Shown here piece after piece: positions 61,061 through 64,000 of a stretch of 64,000 nucleotides of DNA (the first letter of the stretch is position 1; each line of letters begins with the position of its first letter). Source of the stretch: Petrolisthes cinctipes (taxonomy: Eukaryota > Arthropoda > Malacostraca > Decapoda > Porcellanidae); the NCBI GenBank assembly GCA_033782935.1, contig JAWQEG010000364.1, forward strand, positions 124,001-188,000, in the 5' to 3' direction. The notes under the pieces are model-generated. The model was not told the DNA's origin, ran no database searches, and worked only from the letters and a program-made list of their open reading frames with translations. Made by a program: the position numbers and the translations under genes.

Positions 61061-61561
61061 TTACTGCATATATCCAAAACTTGAACCATACCTCACCAAA
61101 AACACTTTAATGTAACACTTCGATTTCTGATGAATATATAGTTGCAATAATAGCTCTTATAAAATAGTCAACTGATAGTGAAGTTGTCAGATTGTTAGAA
61201 ATTTGAAGAGAACCAACTTAGTTTTCTTTATGTTTGGTTTCATATATAATACTGCTGTAGAGTAGACAGATGTTTTATGTTTACCTTTCCCCGACCAAAT
61301 ACTTTTACCCAAGATTATTAAACTAACCGCAATATACCCAATTTTTTACATAATCACTAACCATTTTCCTTAAATCACCATCTGCTGGTGGAACGGAGCC
61401 TAGAATATCTAATATTCAATATCTAGCAACATGTAAACAAGTAAATAAACAAGTATTAAAAGAAGACTGTCTTAGGCCTGGAAGACCCTGCAGGAAAAGG
61501 AAGGTGGAAGAAAAGAGCCCTATTGTAGGCCTGTTGGACGTGGTTGCTTTGGTATGGTAGG

Positions 61562-61610
61562 ATCCAAGGATGATAGACTATATTATAGTCTATTATCCTT
61601 GGTAGGATCC
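61562..61610. repeat. Imperfect hairpin
   Basis: GGATCCAAGGATGATAGACT pairs with AGTCTATTATCCTTGG..GGATCC across a TATA core. Confidence 0.7.
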
Positions 61611-61620
61611 CTGGGTAGGA

Positions 61621-61650
61621 CTAGAGACCCTATATAATTAGGGTCTCTAG
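61621..61650. repeat. Perfect 12-bp-arm hairpin
   Basis: CTAGAGACCCTA and TAGGGTCTCTAG flank a 6-nt centre. It directly follows the hairpin at 61562-61610. Confidence 0.85.
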
Positions 61651-61659
61651 GTAGGACGA

Positions 61660-63460
61660 GGGAGAAGGTGATAGAGAGGTATGTAGGCTACATGAGACAG
61701 CAAGAATGAAAGATATGCTGTAGCCTACTTCTATTCCTGAATTTGACAGGAATGGGCTAAATTTTCATTATTTATTAGTACCCTCAGTGGAGATGGTAAC
61801 AGTCAGCACTAAGGGGGGAGGTGGTCACATGTGTACCCCGAAGATGACCCCTTTCTCTCACTTACAAGTCGGCACCACTTGAACTTCATCCTCTCTCCTC
61901 GATCCCATCCTCTCACAACATGCCGACACTGCATTCATAATGGAGCCTTACAATGCAACAAGAAATATGGATAATATCCTCACTAAGCTCAGGGATTTGT
62001 TAAGGTGGCACCATTTGTTCATCTTGATGGCAGATCCACATTCAAGGAATTCAGTAATCCATACACGTGTATTACTCTTCTGTTGCTTCGTTAATTCGAA
62101 AAAGATTTATATATTTCATCAGTAATCTCAAGAAAGGAAAACCTATATTATTAATACAGTATTTTATGTAACAGGTGCTTACCAAGAATAGAAAACTCGG
62201 TAATTACTGTGACTACAATTATGCAAATGCTAAAATTTATGTTTTACTTGTACAGTACAGTACTTTCTTAATCTAACAATCTTAGGCTCATAACTCAGAA
62301 CACAGATAAATGAATGGTTTTCAATGACTGAAGTGATCATACAGTTTGAATACAGTTTAGAATTACTTGAAATACTAGAGAGATCGAGTCACCAAACATA
62401 AGATATGGTAGACTTTTCCACATGTGTGTTAACGGAGCCTGAGAATGTTACAGTATTTAAAACCTACTCCATCAAGTCCAATGTTTCCTCTCCGTCCCTC
62501 CACCTCACTCGTACGCTTTCTTAACTAACCTCTCGCTCCACATGCCTGAACCATCTCGAGGTGTTCCTTCTCACACTCTCCAGCACATCCACATCCACAT
62601 CCACACCACATCCCTCGTCAATTTATCTCTCCATGTTAATCCACACGCATTTCTAAAGTAACTCATTTCCATCCCTCTAACTCTTGATTTATATCTCTCC
62701 GTCATCTTCCACGCTTCGCTCTCGTATGATATTGTTACCAATTACTAAATAAGTTCTGGTAATATTGCTGCACTTGTTAATGTTAAAAATTGCAAAAATC
62801 AAACAATTGGTTAAAGTATTTATAATGTAAAAAAGTGGGCAGTTTTCCTCTGGTAAGTAGATTTACCTGGCACACTGGGTAGTGCTAATCTTCAGTATTG
62901 TTGTTGTTACAGATTTTTTGGGTCTTTGTTTCTCCCATCAAGAATAATGCCTTTCAACTTTTCGAGTAAATCACAGTTCTTCTCCCCTATTAGGGAGCAA
63001 GAAGCCTCATTTATCAGTGTCAACCGCAATTTACACAACATCCATTGCATTGCCGTGTAATTTATCCAGAGAAGATAATTTAGATCAAGAGTCTGAAAGA
63101 AACAGCATAATCCATTTGCTGAAAAGCTGCAAGTATAAATTGGAAGTGATCTATACTAAAATAAAAAGAGAAAATATCATTCATATGTTTAATATTTTGC
63201 TTTTGTTCAAATACAAGACAAATACATTGGTTGCACTCATGTGATAAAGCATGTGCTATAATCCACAATGTATTGTTCTGTTCTTTCTACTCATTTAGTG
63301 GGTGGTGAACTAACAAGCAACAGTTTCAGACTTTATTTTAAAATATATAAAATTAAACAGATTTTCAATAATTCTGTAAAATTCTAAAGTACATACATTA
63401 TACAATAAAACGATTGAAGAGGGACAGCACAGACAGGAGTTGCATTGTTGATAGTACAGT
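61660..63460. other. Right flank, no supported gene
   Basis: Apart from the LINE fragment at 62480-62735, only short random ORFs and AT-rich sequence are visible. Confidence 0.4.
62480..62735 (-). mobile_element. RTE-like LINE C-terminal fragment
   Basis: GTCCCTCCACCTCACTCGTA, GAGGTGTTCCTTCTCACACT, CTCCAGCACATCCACATC.. and TCTAACTCTTGATTTATATC are close to 20800-20990 of the RTE-like copy, plus a (CCACAT)n expansion. Confidence 0.8.
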
Positions 63461-63542
63461 AGTGGGATGCTTTTCCTCTCCCCACAATTCACTCCTTTCA
63501 CATACTGGTACCCGTATAGAAATCCCTTTCGTGTCTCATGTA

Positions 63543-63698
63543 CTTCTCTTATAACACTTGAGACTTGGTCTTCTGATGTTCACTTGGGAGCTACATGTGA
63601 AGAGGACCCCACTTTACCCACTGTGTCTAGTGACATACACTTGCAAACACAGTTGGTCACTGGACATTCTGAGTGTTCCCTGCAAGATATCACAGGTT
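63543..63698 (+). other. Possible coding stretch near the right edge
   Basis: An open stretch reading SSDVHLGATCEEDPTLPTVS and SDIHLQTQLV up to ITG, followed by a donor-like CACAG/GTTAAT. It is protein-like, but no family is recognised and the upstream acceptor is uncertain. Confidence 0.2.
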
Positions 63699-63883
63699 AA
63701 TGAGAAAATTACTCTGGGAAAATTTATGATCACAGTAGGGATGTTACAAAGTGTCTGAACAAGATCATATCTAGCTGTATGTCAAATAAATTACACTATT
63801 ATTTCAAACTGTTTACTAGTACAGTTGGACCTAATTGGATGATAATCCTACACGTACACCACAAAATATTACTTTAACCTTAG

Positions 63884-63985
63884 GTCCTGAAATGGACTAC
63901 CATCAAAAAGCAGCTCAATAACCCTGACTATGCACCCTTTACAAACTACCGGACGAATCACATCATCCACAACTTCAAACAATAA
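63884..63985 (+). other. Possible terminal exon near the right edge
   Basis: The acceptor-like TTTAACCTTAG is followed by a 33-codon open frame to TAA (WTTIKKQLNNPDYAPFTNYR, HIIHNFK). Codon composition looks coding, but phase does not match the candidate donor at 63698 and no family is recognised. Confidence 0.25.
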
Positions 63986-64000
63986 TCCGCCGGTGGGCCA

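Noticed and set aside
1..64000. Bacterial operon, phage or CRISPR content
   Set aside because: The genes are spliced, spacing and repeats are eukaryotic, and no direct-repeat/spacer array is visible.

Overview
This window is eukaryotic, intron-rich, AT-rich genomic DNA packed with transposon remnants. Its two recognisable genes are spliced arthropod-type orthologues, and repeats at 48.5-50.2 kb and 60.2-61.1 kb carry short runs of the arthropod telomere pentamer TTAGG. Together with the LINE/SINE/Tigger content this suggests an arthropod, probably a decapod crustacean. That placement is inference from the sequence alone.

Both genes lie on the minus strand. Positions 50593 down to 1 hold a DOCK-C subfamily (DOCK6/7/8; Drosophila Zir) guanine-nucleotide exchange factor. 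I could assemble 38 coding exons from the start codon to the left edge. All have GT/AG junctions, compatible phases and a total of 5709 nt (1903 codons) with no stop. They cover the DOCK_C/D N-terminal region, the DHR-1 (C2-like) domain, the long helical middle and the first part of the DHR-2 catalytic domain. The last roughly 200-250 residues, which should hold the rest of DHR-2, lie beyond position 1. Three exons are tiny (30, 30 and 14 nt).

Positions 60068 to 53411 hold a complete seven-exon COQ3, the mitochondrial SAM-dependent O-methyltransferase of ubiquinone synthesis (331 residues). It has an Arg-rich presequence and the methyltransferase motifs. It lies upstream of DOCK in the same orientation, separated by about 2.8 kb that contains a tRNA-derived SINE. 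The two genes have no obvious functional link.

Nearly everything else is mobile DNA in introns and flanks: several Tigger/pogo-like families (TA target duplications, TIRs beginning CAG or CAC), two carrying broken transposase fragments; TTAA-flanked piggyBac-like MITEs; a hAT-like element with a perfect 8-bp target duplication; non-LTR retrotransposon fragments of at least three kinds; SINEs; palindromic MITEs; and a family of long foldback elements carrying TTAGG-rich tracts. Right of COQ3 (61.1-64 kb) I see only repeats and two weak, possibly coding stretches near the edge. I saw no rRNA, functional tRNA or CRISPR. The strongest candidates for something undescribed are the TTAGG-bearing foldback family and the dense TACAGTA/TACTGTA motifs that may be transposon excision footprints.
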